DNA of 64,000 nt from Symsagittifera roscoffensis (lineage: Eukaryota > Xenacoelomorpha > Acoela > Convolutidae): positions 7,413,671-7,477,670 of the forward strand of contig NC_087064.1 in NCBI RefSeq assembly GCF_963678635.1, in the 5' to 3' direction. Position numbers and translations under genes: made by a program. Each line of letters starts with the position of its first letter. Positions within the stretch are counted from its first letter, which is position 1. Shown here piece by piece: positions 10,882-22,317 of the stretch. The notes under the pieces were generated by a model. The model had not been told where the DNA came from. It saw only the letters and a list, made by a program, of their open reading frames with translations, and made no database searches.

Positions 10882-11139
10882 CAGCTCTTTGAATAAATAT
10901 TTGTGTAAATAGTTGTTGTTTGGTATTAACTTCGTTGTTTGTAATTAAATAATTTCTTCAATTTCATTTTAAGTATGAAAAAAGACGAGAGGTTCAGGGT
11001 AAATTATTGAAAAACAATTAAAACTTAATTTAGTGCTTGGAACACGCACGCATGTTAAGAATCTCGATTAATTTTCGCAAACATATTAAGAAAATCACTA
11101 GAAACTCTGTACACAAGTAAAAAATTACCTAATGGTTTT
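10882..11139. other. Non-coding spacer
   Basis: AT-rich spacer after the acidic ORF. Apart from the AATAAA at about 10892 I see nothing. Confidence 0.5.
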
Positions 11140-11391
11140 TGCATCTTGACAAGAAAACTCACACACTTTCTGCACTTTGTAGAAAAATTTGATTTTTTTT
11201 TTTTGCATTTTATCGAAAAAATTGAAACATTTTCCACATCTTGTCAAAAAAATTGAAACACTTTTTGCATCTTGTCAAAAAAACTGAAACATTTTTCGCA
11301 TTTGGTCAAAAATTTGAAACACTTTTCGCATTTGGAGGAAAAAAGTGAAACACTTTTCGCATCTTGTCAAAAAACAAAAACTTTTTGCAAC
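11140..11391. repeat. AT-rich minisatellite (block 2)
   Basis: The same 31-35 bp unit as at 3238-3548, with about seven or eight units. It is followed by the same non-repetitive segment (11391-11880) as copy 1. Confidence 0.85.
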
Positions 11392-11930
11392 ATTCGTAGT
11401 TTTGTATTTTACGAACTCTTTCTAGAAAAGCTGAACCGGTAGTTTGTGTGGAAGCTAGTTTCTGGTTAGAACATAAACAGTGACGTTTGAATTTTTTGCG
11501 TAACAGTCTTTTCTTTGCAACTCTTGGCATTTTTTCTGATCCTTTCCATTTCAAATTGTGATGAACAGCGCGGTCAATTTGATTGAAAACTTCGCCAGTT
11601 GATGAAAAAAGGATTTGAATAAGAGTTCTATTCGTACAGAGTGTAAAGACAATCAATAGTTTGGTAAGTGAAATGAAAATTAAACAATCGTTGTAAAATT
11701 TGATCGGAAGATGAACCAATCAGAAGTATGTGGAACTTACAATTTTCCAAAGAACAGGAAGAATTGTGGGTAGAGACACAAAAATTGTTGATTACTATAC
11801 ATTTTTCGTAAAAATCACTGGTAACGGAATTAAATAGTGATTTTTGACAATAATCTGAATAAAAGCTGGGAAGGGCTCGCACATAGCTGCAGCCATCTCA
11901 AACACGGATTTTTGCTAAGAATTGTGGATT

Positions 11931-11937
11931 TATATAG
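11931..11937 (+). promoter_or_regulatory. Possible TATA box for the plus-strand gene block, copy 2
   Basis: TATATAG lies 93 bp before the ATG at 12024, matching the position in copy 1. Confidence 0.3.
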
Positions 11938-12023
11938 GAACATTAACACCTACACAATTCCATATTTGGAAAATTTACTCGAAAATTCCACTTTTAGTTC
12001 TATTTCCTTTTATGGTTAATTGA

Positions 12024-13541
12024 TTGACTCATACTGTTTACTTCAATTTTCATATAATCTCAAAGTCATTTCTCTTATTTCTTTTCATCTTATCAGTCTG
12101 TTCTTTTGTTGAAAATTGTACTCAAGAAAAGACACTAGTCTCAATTATATCGAATTCTCAAAAAATTAAACAAGAACTGGGAGATTTGCTTGGTTTTAAA
12201 AATCCTACAAGAGGAAACTTATTTTCCTTATTTTCGATTATGCAAGAATTTTCGATTATGCAAGAAAAATGAGTTGGGACAACTCAAAAAAAGACAGCAA
12301 GTCTCTCTTAGTGAAAAAGAAGGAAAAGCGATCTCGTTAATTAGAAAAAACATGTTCACGATGCTGAAAAATTTGGACTCGTTCCTATATTGGAACTCAC
12401 TTGTGACAAGGAGTCAACTATGGATCAGGAGATTGCCGACTGCAACAAAGTGTATGACATAGCAACTTACAATAGAAGACAAGTTTGTGTCACGATCAAA
12501 AAGTAAAACATTAACAAACTTCCCTACATTCTGATTCGACTCTTCACTGCAAAAAAGAATGAAGCAATGAAACAAGTTGCCTATGTCAACTAAACTTTGA
12601 AGGAATTCAAAGAACGGTCCCAAATTTTGGGAGACTTTATGTTTGTTGAGAACTGTAATGTACAATAAATTGTGTTATTCTTGTTTTTTGTCTTGTAAAT
12701 TAAATATTTATCCATAAAATAAATAAAATCATTTTTTTTATGATTCGCGTTGAGCAGCATGAGTTGGAAAGTTGGTTTTTCAAGAAATTTAATCTTAAAA
12801 CTTCACAATAAGTTTAGATTTTTTCATATTGATCTTGAAGAAAAGTCCCACAAAAATTTCACTAACAAATATGAAATCACAAAATTTAACAAACTTGCAG
12901 ATGTTAAGTGGATCATTTTGAGTGGACTTTGCATAATGGTAGAAGAAAATTCATATAGAATACAGATCCGATACCAAAAAAAAACAGAATTTGCAGATAA
13001 TCGTAGAATTGGAAATCAATTGAAAAATAATCATTCTTTACAACTAGAAAAGTGCAGAATATGATAAGTTACTCGGTATACTTCCTCCAATACTATGTTA
13101 TGTAGAGATATACAAAACATCTTGCATCAGTTTTGACGAATGTACTGTAGAAAATGAACGTACAGAAATTAAATGAAATTCTAAGAGCTTTTGAGACTAT
13201 AAAGAACGATTTTTTGTCAAATACGAAAAGATAAAAACTTATTTGTTTGTACCTGTATTGTTTTGGACCCTGACATAAGTTTAAAAGAAAGGAACCAAAA
13301 ACTTACTTTTGAAGGTCTATTTGGATACGGAAATTCCTGTATGGAATACTTTTTTGCAAAATCCAAAATCTTTAGACTACATGCAATTCTACATGACTCT
13401 GCTGGGTCTGTAAAATCAACTGCGAAAAAAGGACCTAGGTATTGTTATGTTGCACCTAGTCTCCCCAGTTCATGCTTCCTTGGTCACGTGACTGGAATGA
13501 TTTTCTGTTTATATGTTGAAAAAAATTTTTCATCAGTTTAA
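12024..13541 (+). pseudogene. Putative secreted or surface protein, copy 2 (broken)
   Basis: Starts at ATG 12024 with a signal-peptide-like segment (SKSFLLFLFILSVCS). It is open to 12272, then passes through several frames. A 17-bp tandem duplication (TTTCGATTATGCAAG unit) at about 12231-12266 is absent from copy 1. Recognisable later pieces are the 12750-13064 frame and the C-terminal part at 13263-13541 (GYGNSCMEYFF, KIFRLHAILHDSAGS, GHVTGMIFCLY). It precedes the DEDD-like ORF as in copy 1. A surface role is inferred only from the signal peptide and cysteines. Confidence 0.45.
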
Positions 13542-13599
13542 GCATTGTTTGATTGTTAATCATTTTAACCAAAAAACTCCAGAGAAAACAGTTAACAGA

Positions 13600-14155
13600 A
13601 TGAATCTGGTTGTTTTGAATACTGAATGTATTGAAAACAGTATAGTGAAAGAGTTAGGAGTTTATAAGGATGGACAAATTGTAGGATAATCCTTTCTTCC
13701 CCCCGAAAATTTTAAACCAAAATCCCAATCTTCTTGGAATCAGTTGGAGCAGTGGTTACAAACAATAAACTGAGCCTGAAAAAATATTGAATAATCTAGA
13801 AACTAGAAAAATTCAAACCAAAATCCCAATCTTCAAGGAATCAGTTGGAGCAGTGGTTACAAACAATAAACTGAGCTGAAAAAATATTGAAAAATCTAGA
13901 ATCTAGAGAAACGCAATTTTTTGGAAAAGGTTATGAAAACGTAAGATTCTGTCAGAATTTTTGGAAACAAAGATTATTACTTGGATGATTACGCTTGCCC
14001 TAAAGTTCAGTTTTTGTTATGCAAAGATGAAGAATATAATCGGAGGTGTAGCAACTAACCATTTCGTCATGCAACAACTCTTCACTGTGCAGAGAGAAAA
14101 ACATTTGCCAACGAAACATGTACTCGATGTTTTTTTAACGAAAGGTAAATCATAA
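13600..14155 (+). pseudogene. DEDD-exonuclease-like Polinton ORF, copy 2
   Basis: The ATG at 13600 begins NLVVLNTECIE, so the motif I Asp is replaced by Asn. A stop follows in the GQIVG region. An internal duplication of about 100 bp (IQTKIPIF / GISWSSG region) lies near 13740-13880. The C-terminal blocks CPKVQF and PFRHATT are read in other frames up to 14155. Confidence 0.45.
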
Positions 14156-14226
14156 TAATCTTAATGTACTACCTTTTTCAAACTTTATTCAAAGTTCATT
14201 GTCAACTTTTTTATTTAAGAGTTAAA

Positions 14227-14474
14227 ATGGTCGAGCAATGTGACAAGCCGTAATTTTGAAAAATTTAGTTTTTGATGAAGAAAATCATGAACGAAAATCA
14301 TGGTAGTTGTTTGGACGTACATGTAATAGATCTATTTTAGTTTTTTTTGAATAATTTTTAGTTACACTTTTGATGCTAGCATGTGCAATCGTTCAAATTA
14401 TGCTATCCACAACAGTCTGCGTAGCTCTCTTATCAAGTACAGTCGGTTATATTCTTTCTTCTCCAAAGCTATGA
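14227..14474 (+). pseudogene. Single-pass membrane protein, copy 2
   Basis: ATG at 14227 (VEQCDKP), with a one-base loss in the CCCGTAA region that shifts the frame. The hydrophobic end and CCTTCTCCAAAGC-like terminus are still visible. The intact form is at 21417. Confidence 0.55.
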
Positions 14475-14545
14475 ATAAAATAATATCTACCAAAAAACGA
14501 ATTTTTATTTCCGTAGTCGGACCAAGTGGATCTGGAAAACCTCTC
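14471..14545 (+). pseudogene. Packaging ATPase stub, copy 2
   Basis: Reads to the Walker A motif GPSGSGKP (the usual Ser/Thr after Lys is Pro because of the joint), then runs into inverted polymerase sequence. It is the same joint as at 6554. Confidence 0.65.
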
Positions 14546-15552
14546 CTAGAAGTTTCATTGTTTCGGCTACTACGCCAGATAATGGATTTTCAACGCCGGC
14601 TCGCCAAGCTGCAACAATGGACTGAAAAATTTTTTGAAAGCTTCACTCGGTGTGTATTGTACAAATCGATGAATTTTTGTATACTGTAGTCCGAGATCCA
14701 AGTAAAAGTTGAAAAGTGGTGTGATAAGTATTCCGTTGGTTAACTTGAAACTCGATATGAAAATTCGTTGCGGTTGTTTTAACAAATCGTTTTCTTCAGC
14801 ATATGTCTTCATATATTCCCCAATATCGTTTCTGGTAACATCAATATTTTGAAAAAATTGGTGAGAAATTAGAAAATTTTGCTTTGAGCTCATCTGAAAC
14901 ACTCATATCGCATTGCACGTAGCCGAACCTTGTTTCTTTTCAATTGTTTTGCACTAGTGAATTGACAGAGAGAAAACCGTTTGAAGGGAAAGTGAGTTCG
15001 TACTTTATTTTTTACGTCTATATTATTTTTAAATTGAAAATACCAACTACACACTCATATTTCTTGTATGGAGCATCCTTTTTCTCGAATATAATCTTTT
15101 CGAAGCTCATCCATTTCTCTTTTCTTGGTTCCTCGTTTGATATCATCATCAGTTAGGCTCGATCTAGCTCCTTGACAATGGCAAAAATGGAAATAACAAC
15201 CCGTTGCTTCAAAGACAGTCTTACAATGCTTGCACTAACCCTCAACACTAAAGCAATCAAATTGTTTCTGATTTCCTGTAGTGTAGTAACTCTCAGTTTT
15301 GCATTCAGGTCTGGTTGCTTGATATTATGACATGACCATATTTTCAAACGTTTAAACTCGATTCTGCCTTGCCTTGAATTTTTGTGTTTCGTCATCGTAG
15401 TCTCATATCGTATTCAAGTCTGTGGGCGTATCCTGACGCATAGAATAAGGATAGAGTTGACTAGCATCAATAACAACGATTGATTTACACAAGTTATTTG
15501 ATTTTCAAATAGACGTTTCCTTTGCTACCACTTTCCTTGTGAAAACAATTGA
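14546..15552 (-). pseudogene. DNA polymerase B fragment, copy 3 (palm region)
   Basis: Contains, on the minus strand from 15552, the IDASQLYPYSM palm motif (about 15445-15485), the Cys-rich segment near 15230, and the 14570-14902 frame (NIDVTRNDIGEYMKTYAEE, SSFKLTNG). It is truncated at both ends by duplication joints. It is 97-99% like copy 4 over the duplicated part. Confidence 0.7.
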
Positions 15553-15880
15553 GGGACATGGAATCAGTTGGAGCAGTGGTTACAAAAAAAAACAGAACTT
15601 GAAAAAATATTGAAAAATCTAGAATCTACAGAAACGCAATTTTTTGGAAAAGGTTATGAAAACGTAAGATTCTGTCAGAATTTTTGGAAACAAAGATTAT
15701 TACTTGGATGATTACGCTTGCCATAAAGTTCAGTTTTTGTTATGCAAAGATGAAGAATATAATCGGAGGTGTAGCAACTAACCATTTCGTCATGCAACAA
15801 CTCTTCACTGTGCAGAGAAAAAAACATTTGCATACGAAACATGAACTCGATGTTTTTTTAACGAAAGGTAAATCATAATA
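15553..15880 (+). pseudogene. DEDD-exonuclease-like ORF, 5'-truncated copy 3
   Basis: Begins inside the gene at the HGISWSSG block because of the tandem duplication joint. It continues through GKGYENVRFCQNFW and CAERKTF-type blocks in changing frames. Confidence 0.4.
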
Positions 15881-15949
15881 ATCTTAATGTACTACCTTTT
15901 TCAAACTTTATTCAAAGTTCATTGTCAACTTTTTTATTTAAGAGTTAAA

Positions 15950-16268
15950 ATGGTCGAGCAATGTGACAAGCCGTAATTTTGAAAAATTTTGTTTTTGATG
16001 AAGAAAATCATGAACGAAAATCATGGTAGTTGTTTGGACGTACATGTAATAGATCTCTTTTAGTTTTTTTTGAATAATTTTTAGTTACACTTCTGATGCT
16101 AGCATGTGCAATCGTTCGAATTATGCTATCCACAACAGTCTGCGTAGCTCTCTTATCAAGTACAGTCGGTTATATTCTTTCTTCTCCAAAGCTATGAATA
16201 AAATATTATCTACCAAAAAACGAATTTTTATTTCCGTAGTCGGACCAAGTGGATCTGGAAAACCTCTC
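15950..16268 (+). pseudogene. Membrane-protein ORF and ATPase stub, copy 3
   Basis: A near-identical repeat of 14227-14545: frameshifted membrane protein from ATG 15950, then the ATPase N-terminus from about 16194 to the Walker A motif and the inverted joint. Confidence 0.6.
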
Positions 16269-19198
16269 CTAGAAGTTTCATTGTTTCGGCTACTACGCCA
16301 GATAATGGATTTTCAACGCCGGCTCGCCAAGCTGCAACAATGGACTGAAAAAGTTTTTGAAAGCTTCACTCGGTGTGTATTGTACAAATCGATGAATTTT
16401 TGTATACTGTAGTCCGAGATCCAAGTAAAAGTTGAAAAGTGGTGTGATAAGTATTCCGTTGGTTAACTTGAAACTCGATATGAAAATTCGTTGCGGTTGT
16501 TTTAACAAATCGTTTTCTTCAGCATATGTCTTCATATATTCCCCAATATCGTTTCTGGTAACATCAATATTTTGAAAAAATTGGTGAGAAATTAGAAAAT
16601 TTTGCTTTGAGCTCATCTGAAACACTCATATCGCATTGCACGTAGCCGAACCTTGTTTCTTTTCAATTGTTTTGCACTAGTGAATTGACAGAGAGAAAAC
16701 CGTTTGAAGGGAAAGTGAGTTCTTACTTTATTTTTTACGTCTATATTATTTTTAAATTGAAAATACCAACTACACTCTCATATTTCTTGTATGGAGCATC
16801 CTTTTTCTCGAATATAATCTTTTCGAAGCTCATCCATTTCTCTTTTCTTGGTTCCTCGTTTGATATCATCATCAGTTAGGCTCGATCTAGCTCCTTGACA
16901 ATGGCAAAAATGGAAATAACAACCCGTTGCTTCAAAGACAGTTTTACAATGCTTGCAATAACCCTCAACACTAAAGCAATCAAATTGTTTCTCATTTCCT
17001 GTAGTGTAGTAACTCTCAGTTTTGCATTCAGGTCTGGTTGCTTGATATTATGACATGACCATATTTTCAAACGTTTAAACTCGATTCTGCCTTGCCTTGA
17101 ATTTTTGTGTTTCGTCATCGTAGTCTCATATCGTATTCAAGTCTGTGGGCGTATCCTGACGCATAGAATAAGGATAGAGTTGACTAGCATCGATAACAAC
17201 GATTGATTTACACAAGTTATTTGATTTTCAAATAGACGTTTCCTTTGCTACCACTTTCCTTGTGAAAACAATTGAGGGACCACCGGTCATATCTTCCCGT
17301 ATTTTTCCAAGCAAGTCACTATCACTCGAAAGGAATGGTTAAAATTTATAGTCGGTTGACTTATATAAACAGATATTTGCTAAACTCGGTAGTGTGCAGC
17401 CGAGCTTTAACTTGTCTATCCGGGGATCATGATAAAATTCAATCATTTTCTGCATAGCATCAAGGGCATAGCATTCGTCATCGTACTCTCTTGCTTCACT
17501 CTAACTGAAACTACATCGTTCATTAAAGATGCTGAAAATCGTGTGTAGCCGCTTTTTGATTTTATTTTCAATTTCCAGAAACTTTGATGGCATTTCAGCT
17601 TTATTTTTTTCCACCAATAATTCCAAGTTTGCCACAAAGTCAATAATGAGGGATTGTGGATCTTTGTCACTTAAAAATATGAGTTTATCAAGCAAATTGG
17701 ATGAGATTGACACTGATTTTGGTTCATGCTTCCAATCCACGTTAGAGTTTCTGTTGGTTTTAATTCTTTGGTTGGCACGCAAATTGATTCAAAGCCAAAA
17801 ATGACAACATTTTTGAATAAGGTTTGTTCCTTGCTATATTAGATATTGAACCCATCCAGTTTTCAATCAACGTCTCTCGTAGAGTGTAAACGTTATCGGG
17901 GTAAGTGTTTTTGATTCGGTCTTTGCATCGTAGAAATTTTGAGATAGATTGAAAAATGTATCGCAAGTTGGGCATCGGAAGCATTTGAAGAAGTTGTCGA
18001 TTTTTTTGACGTAAACAATGTGGTTATTGTATCGTAGAAGTTTAACTGTATTCCCGTTTTTACCGATACTTCTCCGAGCTATTTCACCATTTAATCTCCA
18101 TCCTCAATATCGATATCGTAGATGAAGATGTTTTTCTCGTGTACATCTTCAGCTATTGGTAAATTATCCATCGAAACTTCACGAAATTGTTTCGGATCAC
18201 AAACCTATTTTTCAAGAAAAGAATTAAAATGTGGATTTGTCAAGACTAGTTGTACTGCAGGAGCTCGAAACAAACCTAAATTGTCCTTGTATGGTTGTTT
18301 TTTGTGTTTTGATTTGAAATCAAACAATTAACATGGTTATTCCTCAGGAGTGGTTCGGGAATCACCGAACCTGGACACCTCATGGGTACGTTTTTGAGTA
18401 AGGCGGCAAAAATGCTCACATTAGTAATCAACTTGAATCGCCATTTTGTCTTTTGTCTCTCTTGTGTACAAACTTCATTGATATCTTGCTTATTGACCTT
18501 GTTCTGTATAGTCGTCAAGTCTGCTTTAGTACAAAGCAGCATAGATTTATCAAAGAGTGTGTTAAGTTCATGAGCGTAGAAATAACGATATTTGCCGGTT
18601 TCTATATTACGTAACACAAATGTCAAGGCAACGTTGTTGATTTTTGCTGCAAAATCCAGTTTTTCAAAGACTTGATTCAGCTTTTCATTCACTAGATAAA
18701 GATCTAGTTTTGAGTTTTGAAAATTGAAAAGCTTGTGGCGTCCATTTTCCACCTCAGTATCTGTCAAGAAGTGCTGACAGGCATTCAACTCATCTTGTAG
18801 CTGATCACTATCCTCCTCGTTTTCGAAGATTTTATTCAAATCAGCAGCAGAATCACTCGCTTTCAACCCGTGATCTTTCTTGTGATGTTGTTGAAGTGAA
18901 TAATATCTTGGAACTTCTTTTTCACACGATACACACTTTGTTGACTTTGGGGTTGACTTTGCGTGCTTCTTGCTTGACTGGAAATTCATTTCTGCTGCTT
19001 GTAAGTACAAAATTTACATTCCGGACAAGAAATAACTCCTGGCACACAATTCATGCAATGTCGAGTCGCATTGGCTCTACTGTACCCTTTACCACAGTCT
19101 CGATCGCATTTCCTTTTCTCATTCCTGTTGAGTCCTGGCATCTGAAAAAAAAGTGTGAGATTTAGCTTGTAGCAAAATAAAATAAAATTACATGGCAC
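16269..19198 (-). pseudogene. Protein-primed DNA polymerase B, copy 4 (lacks exonuclease core)
   Basis: From 19198: Cys-rich N-terminus, C2H2 finger (about 18870-18945) and a 244-residue open stretch at 18276-19010 carrying EVCTQERQKTKWRFK and NVPMRCP. Next come frames around 17500-18190 including FGFESICVP, where the Exo I Asp is Gly. A deletion joint at about 17470 removes the main exonuclease segment and leads to the pre-palm and palm regions (17460-16269). It ends at the inverted ATPase joint, before the catalytic YxDTD motif. It is complementary to copy 2 in what it retains, but non-functional. Confidence 0.78.
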
Positions 19199-19199
19199 C

Positions 19200-19757
19200 T
19201 ACAAAATTGGGAGATTCAAAAGTCCCGAAAAACTTTCGTTTATTTATACTTACTTTGAATAGTTTAAAATAGTTACACAAAGTATAGAGCGGTTGCTTTT
19301 AACGTAAAAGAAAATGAGAAAAAAATGATTTTTATTTGGTATTGCTTAGAGAAAATCAACCAATCAGAATTTAGTTTTCTTTTAGTAACACTGTTCGTTG
19401 GAAATCACTAATCATAAACCAGCTTTTTCTAAAAATGAACGGTATATCATTTTTTAAAAACTTTATTTATTAATTGAAAGATGTCTATCAAAAACATTTG
19501 ATTTCCCTCGAGTTAGCTTACAAGAAAAAAAATTTCAATTGATTTTCTTATTGATGAAATAGATGTATATTTTTTCATAATTTTTTGCACGTTTTGCAGT
19601 TATCCTCCTAAATTTACATCAAATTCAAAAAACTTGACTATCTACTCAAAAATCAGTAAATTTTCATTGATAACATACCAAAAATTCAACTAAATTGATG
19701 GAAAATTTTTTGGAAATGCTACTTGTTCGCTATTCTTTTGTTACTTATATCGGCAAT
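19200..19757. other. AT-rich region, deleted copy of 9050-9930
   Basis: Matches 9050-9430 and about 9770-9930; the segment between them, and everything down to 11140 including the 10.4 kb ORFs, is missing. No genes. Confidence 0.65.
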
Positions 19758-20155
19758 ATCGCATTTTGTCGAAAATAAATGAAAATCTTTTCGCATTTTT
19801 AGGGAAAAAAAGAAAACACTTTTCAAAAAAAATGAAACGTTTTTCGAATTTTGTCAAAAATTTTGAAACAGTTCTCGCATTTTAACAAAAAATTTGAAAC
19901 ATTTTTCACATCTTGTCAAAAAAATTGAAACACTTTTCGCATCTTGTCAAAAATTTTGAAACACTTTTCGCATTTTGTCGAAAAAATTGAAACATTTTCC
20001 ACATCTTGTCAAAAAAATTGAAACACTTTTTGCATCTTGTCATAAAAACAGAAACATTTTTCGCATTTGGTCAAAAATTTGAAACACTTTTCGCATTTGC
20101 AGCAAAAAAGTGAAATACTTTTTGCATCTTGTCAAAAAAAAAAACTTTTTGCAAC
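19758..20155. repeat. AT-rich minisatellite (block 3)
   Basis: The longest of the three blocks, about twelve units of the same 31-35 bp motif, again between polymerase N-terminus and plus-strand genes. Confidence 0.85.
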
Positions 20156-20269
20156 ATTCGTAGTTTTGTACTACGAACTCCTTCTAGAAAAGCTGAACCG
20201 GTAGTTTGTGTGGAAGCTAGTTACTGGTTAGAACATAAATAGTGACGTCTGAATTTTTTGCGTAACAGT

Positions 20270-21400
20270 ATGGATCAGGAGATTACCGACTGCAACAAAG
20301 TGTATGATACAGCAACTTACAATAGAAGAAAGACAAATTGTGTCACGTCCAAGAAGTAAAACATTAACAAACTTACCTACATTCAGATTTGACTCTTCAC
20401 GGCAAAAGAGAATGAAGCAATGAAACAAGTTGCCTATGTCAACTATACTCTGAACGAATTCAAAAAACGGTCCCAAATTTTGGGAGACTTTATATTTGTT
20501 GAGAACTGTAATGTACAATAATTTGTGTTATTCATTTTTTTGTCTTGTAATTTAAATATTTATCCATAAAATCAATTTTTTTATGATTCGCTTTGAACAA
20601 AATAAGTTGAAAAATTGGTTTTTTAAGAAATTTAATCTTAAGACTTCACAAAAGTTTAAGTCTTTTTCATATTAATCTGGAAGAAAAGTCCCACAAAAAT
20701 TTCTCTAATGAATATAGAATCACAAAATTTAAAACTTGCAGAATTTGGATGTAGGCTCCCAAATATATCATTTCGAGTGGACATAATGGTAGAAAAAAAA
20801 TTCACATAGGATACAGATCCGATACCAAAAAAAAAGAAATTATAGAATATCGTAGAATTGGAAATCAATCTTTACAACTACAAAGAGCAGAATATGACAG
20901 GTTTTATATGATAAGTGATCAGAATATGATACGTGGTATACTTCCTCCAATACTAGTTTATGTAGAGACATACAAAATATCTTGCATCATTATTGACGAA
21001 TGCACTCTAGAAAATGAACGTACAGAAATTAATTGAAATTCTAAGAATTTTTGAAACTATAAAGAAAGGTTTTTTGTCAAATACGAAAAGATAAAAACTT
21101 ATTTGTTTGTACCTGTATTGTTTTGGACTCTGACATAAATTTAAAAAAAAGGGACCAAAATTTAATTTTGGAGGTCTTATTGGATACGGAAATTCCTGTA
21201 TGGAATACTTCTTTAAAAAATCCAAAATCTTTAGACTACATGCAATTCTACATGACTCTGCTGGATCTGTAAAAACTACTGCGAAAAAAGGACCTGGGTA
21301 TTGTTATGTTGCACCTAGTCTCCCCAAATCATGCTTTCTTGGTCACGTGACTGGAATGTTTTTCTGTTTATATGTTAAAATATTTTTTTCATCAGTATAT
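20270..21400 (+). pseudogene. Putative secreted or surface protein, copy 4 (5'-truncated)
   Basis: Lacks the signal-peptide segment: the joint near 20268 goes from the leader straight to the internal DQEI region. The C-terminal frame at about 21170-21400 (GYGNSCMEYFF, HAILHDSAGS, GHVTGMFFCLY) is open. It runs directly into the membrane-protein ORF because the DEDD-like ORF is deleted here. Confidence 0.45.
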
Positions 21401-21416
21401 GCATTGTTTGATTGTT

Positions 21417-21680
21417 ATGGTCGATCAATGTGACAAGCCCGTAAAGTTAGGAAATTTTGTTTTTGTTGAAGAAAATGACGAACAAAAATCATGGAAAGTG
21501 TTTGGACGTACATGTAATAGATCCTTTTTATTTTTTTTTGTGCCAATTTTTGTTATAGTTCTGATGCTAGTATGTGCAATCGTTCGAATTATGTTATCCA
21601 CAACATGTGAAGAAACAATAGTTTGTGTAGCTATATTATCAAGTACAGTCGGTTATATTCTACCTTCTCCAAAGCTATGA
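21417..21680 (+). CDS. Conserved single-pass membrane protein (87 aa), intact copy
   Basis: ATG 21417 to TGA 21678-21680. It has a hydrophilic N-terminus (VDQCDKPV, acidic stretch, FGRTCNRS) and one strong membrane segment (about residues 38-56, FFVPIFVIVLMLVCAI). A conserved tail follows (TTCEE...VGYILPSPKL). Damaged copies lie at 6220, 14227, 15950 and 37295, always just before the ATPase. The stop overlaps the ATPase start as ATGA. I chose this Met because all copies share MV-(D/E) at this point. The function is unknown; the position suggests a virion or membrane role. Confidence 0.65.
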   Translation: MVDQCDKPVKLGNFVFVEENDEQKSWKVFGRTCNRSFLFFFVPIFVIVLMLVCAIVRIMLSTTCEETIVCVAILSSTVGYILPSPKL

Positions 21681-22317
21681 ATAAAATAATATCTACCAAA
21701 GAACGAATTTTTATTACCCTAGTTGGACCAAGTGGATCTGTAAAATCTCATCTTAATTTTGATTTGTTAAAAATTGGTACGTTTCAAACAGCGTTCGACA
21801 AAGTTTCTTACTTTTATCAACATTATCAACTCTTTATCGTCAAATGCAAAAAAAACTCTAAATTTATCCACGGAGAGTTTATGAAAATCTTCCCAATAAC
21901 GGAACTAAATATCTGCTAAGATTTGATGATTCTTCTGAAGTTATTTCAAATTCCAAACAATTTGCAAAAATTGCCACTGCTGGGAAACACACGGGACTGA
22001 ATACAATATACATCAAACACAATTTATTTTATCAAAACAAATTAGGAAGAGAAGTAGAGTTACATAATACACACCTTTTGTTGTTCAAGTCACCGAGGGA
22101 TGTTTTACAAATCAATACATTAAGTCAACAAGTAGGTCTAGGATCTCAAATAAAAGAGTGGTATCAGGATGCAATATCTGTTCCTTATGGTCATTTACTT
22201 ATTGTTTTAGCCCCAAAAACAGTTGATTGAATTAGCTATTGCTCTAAAATTGGTTCAGTTCTATCAAAGTTTTATTTACTAGCTGGAATAGAGACAAAAA
22301 TTTTGAACGATGAGTAG
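21677..22317 (+). pseudogene. FtsK/HerA-type packaging ATPase (longest copy, damaged)
   Basis: The N-terminal frame starts at ATG 21677. Walker A reads GPSGSVKS; the Gly before Lys is Val. A frameshift lies near 21890. Downstream, LLRFDDSSE (Walker B-like) and a conserved run (KIATAGKH, NTIYIKHNLF, SPRDVLQINTLSQQ, EWYQDA, YGHLL) are read in a second frame to a TGA at 22228. The frame resumes to a stop at 22315-22317. Polinton ATPases are about 200-250 aa, matching this span. It lies between the membrane-protein gene and a small conserved ORF, overlapping each by a few bases. Three lesions make it inactive. Confidence 0.78.

Larger units (their letters stand above)
13830..17275. repeat. 1,723-bp direct tandem duplication (13830-15552 and 15553-17275)
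   Basis: Corresponding points are exactly 1,723 bp apart (for example 14227/15950 and 14570/16293), and the copies differ at only a few per cent of sites. Each copy holds the C-terminal part of the DEDD-like ORF, the membrane-protein ORF, the ATPase stub and the inverted polymerase piece. The right-hand joint after copy B continues into more polymerase sequence; copy A stops abruptly at 15552. Confidence 0.88.

Noticed and set aside
11664-11723. GTAAGT...CAG segment as a 60-bp intron
   Set aside because: The copy without it matches a deletion between AGT repeats 67 bp apart exactly, which an intron removal would not produce.
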